From Promethearchaeia archaeon (lineage in GTDB: Archaea; Asgardarchaeota; Lokiarchaeia; Sigyniarchaeales; SOKP01), in the NCBI GenBank assembly GCA_029856155.1, contig JAHQWL010000027.1:1-51969 (forward strand): a stretch of DNA of 51,969 nucleotides. The letters run 5' to 3'. This document shows, one piece after another, positions 51,883 through 51,969 of the stretch (position 1 is the stretch's first letter; each line of letters begins with the position of its first letter). The position numbers and the translations under genes are program-made. The notes under the pieces were generated by a model. That model saw nothing but the letters and a program-made list of their open reading frames with translations. It was not told the DNA's origin and did no database searches.

Positions 51883-51969
51883 TTATTTTCAGAAAATTTT
51901 ACCTCTATTGTTAAAATAATAACCAATTAAGTTAAGAACAATACATTTCTTTTCATATTCTTTAAATTC

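Noticed and set aside
1..51969. CRISPR array, insertion sequence or integrase
   Set aside because: No regularly spaced repeats and no transposase or recombinase motifs seen on either strand, despite the duplicated gene ends.

Overview
This 52 kb window is AT-rich archaeal DNA that most likely comes from an Asgard archaeon, probably of the Lokiarchaeia. The evidence is the mix of genes. There is an archaeal information-processing core: TATA-binding protein, a two-ring Cdc48, an archaeal PSTK, and deoxyhypusine synthase. Alongside it sit eukaryote-like signature genes: six Ras/Rab-like small GTPases, a profilin, several longin/roadblock-like domains and two V4R/Bet3-like (TRAPP-related) proteins. 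Genes are compact and mostly transcribed as short operons. Intergenic DNA is very AT-rich. TTG and GTG starts occur, and only a few genes have a clear Shine-Dalgarno sequence. I see no tRNA, rRNA, CRISPR array or insertion sequence.

Layout. 0-3.2 kb: the end of an unknown gene and two membrane proteins; the larger one has a C-terminal longin/roadblock-like domain. 3.3-10.7 kb: an HDAC-family deacetylase, a profilin, a minimal FtsX/ABC transporter, two multi-pass membrane proteins and a large secreted, membrane-anchored protein. 10.8-21.3 kb: metabolism (acyl-CoA synthetase, a cytosolic reductive-dehalogenase-like corrinoid/Fe-S protein, a Gfo/Idh/MocA oxidoreductase, a DegT aminotransferase, a TIM-barrel hydrolase-like protein), one divergent Rab-like GTPase and a winged-helix protein. 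21.4-25.5 kb: argS, agmatinase and deoxyhypusine synthase in tandem, then a convergent longin-like gene. 25.6-31 kb: M29 aminopeptidase, PncC/CinA, a zinc-ribbon membrane protein, a GTPase-thioredoxin-V4R-GTPase cluster, and TBP. 31-38.4 kb: acylphosphatase with a longin-wHTH protein, GIY-YIG nuclease with PSTK, Cdc48, M24 peptidase and an alpha/beta hydrolase. 38.7-43.5 kb: a membrane protein with a FYVE/RING-like zinc finger, M20 peptidase, enoyl-CoA hydratase and an aminotransferase. 43.5-46.4 kb: a five-gene minus-strand operon of GTPase, PPC-domain protein, GTPase, V4R-like protein and GTPase. 46.5-52 kb: a MoxR-like AAA ATPase, a Na+/Ca2+ exchanger, a small membrane protein and a large TraB-like protein.

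Most interesting points. (1) At two separate loci a V4R/Bet3-like gene lies between Rab-like GTPases. In eukaryotes Bet3-family TRAPP subunits activate Rab GTPases, so these look like candidate GTPase-regulator modules. (2) argS, agmatinase and deoxyhypusine synthase are adjacent, which fits an agmatine-linked route to hypusine on aIF5A. (3) Two neighbourhoods hold decayed 3'-end copies of an adjacent intact gene (M24 peptidase, two remnants; a small 4-TM protein, one remnant), with unrelated genes between the copies. (4) PSTK points to selenocysteine use. (5) The TBP gene has a long acidic N-terminal extension and a perfect palindrome between a candidate TATA box and the start codon.

All functional calls come from reading motifs. 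No database search or structure prediction was run.
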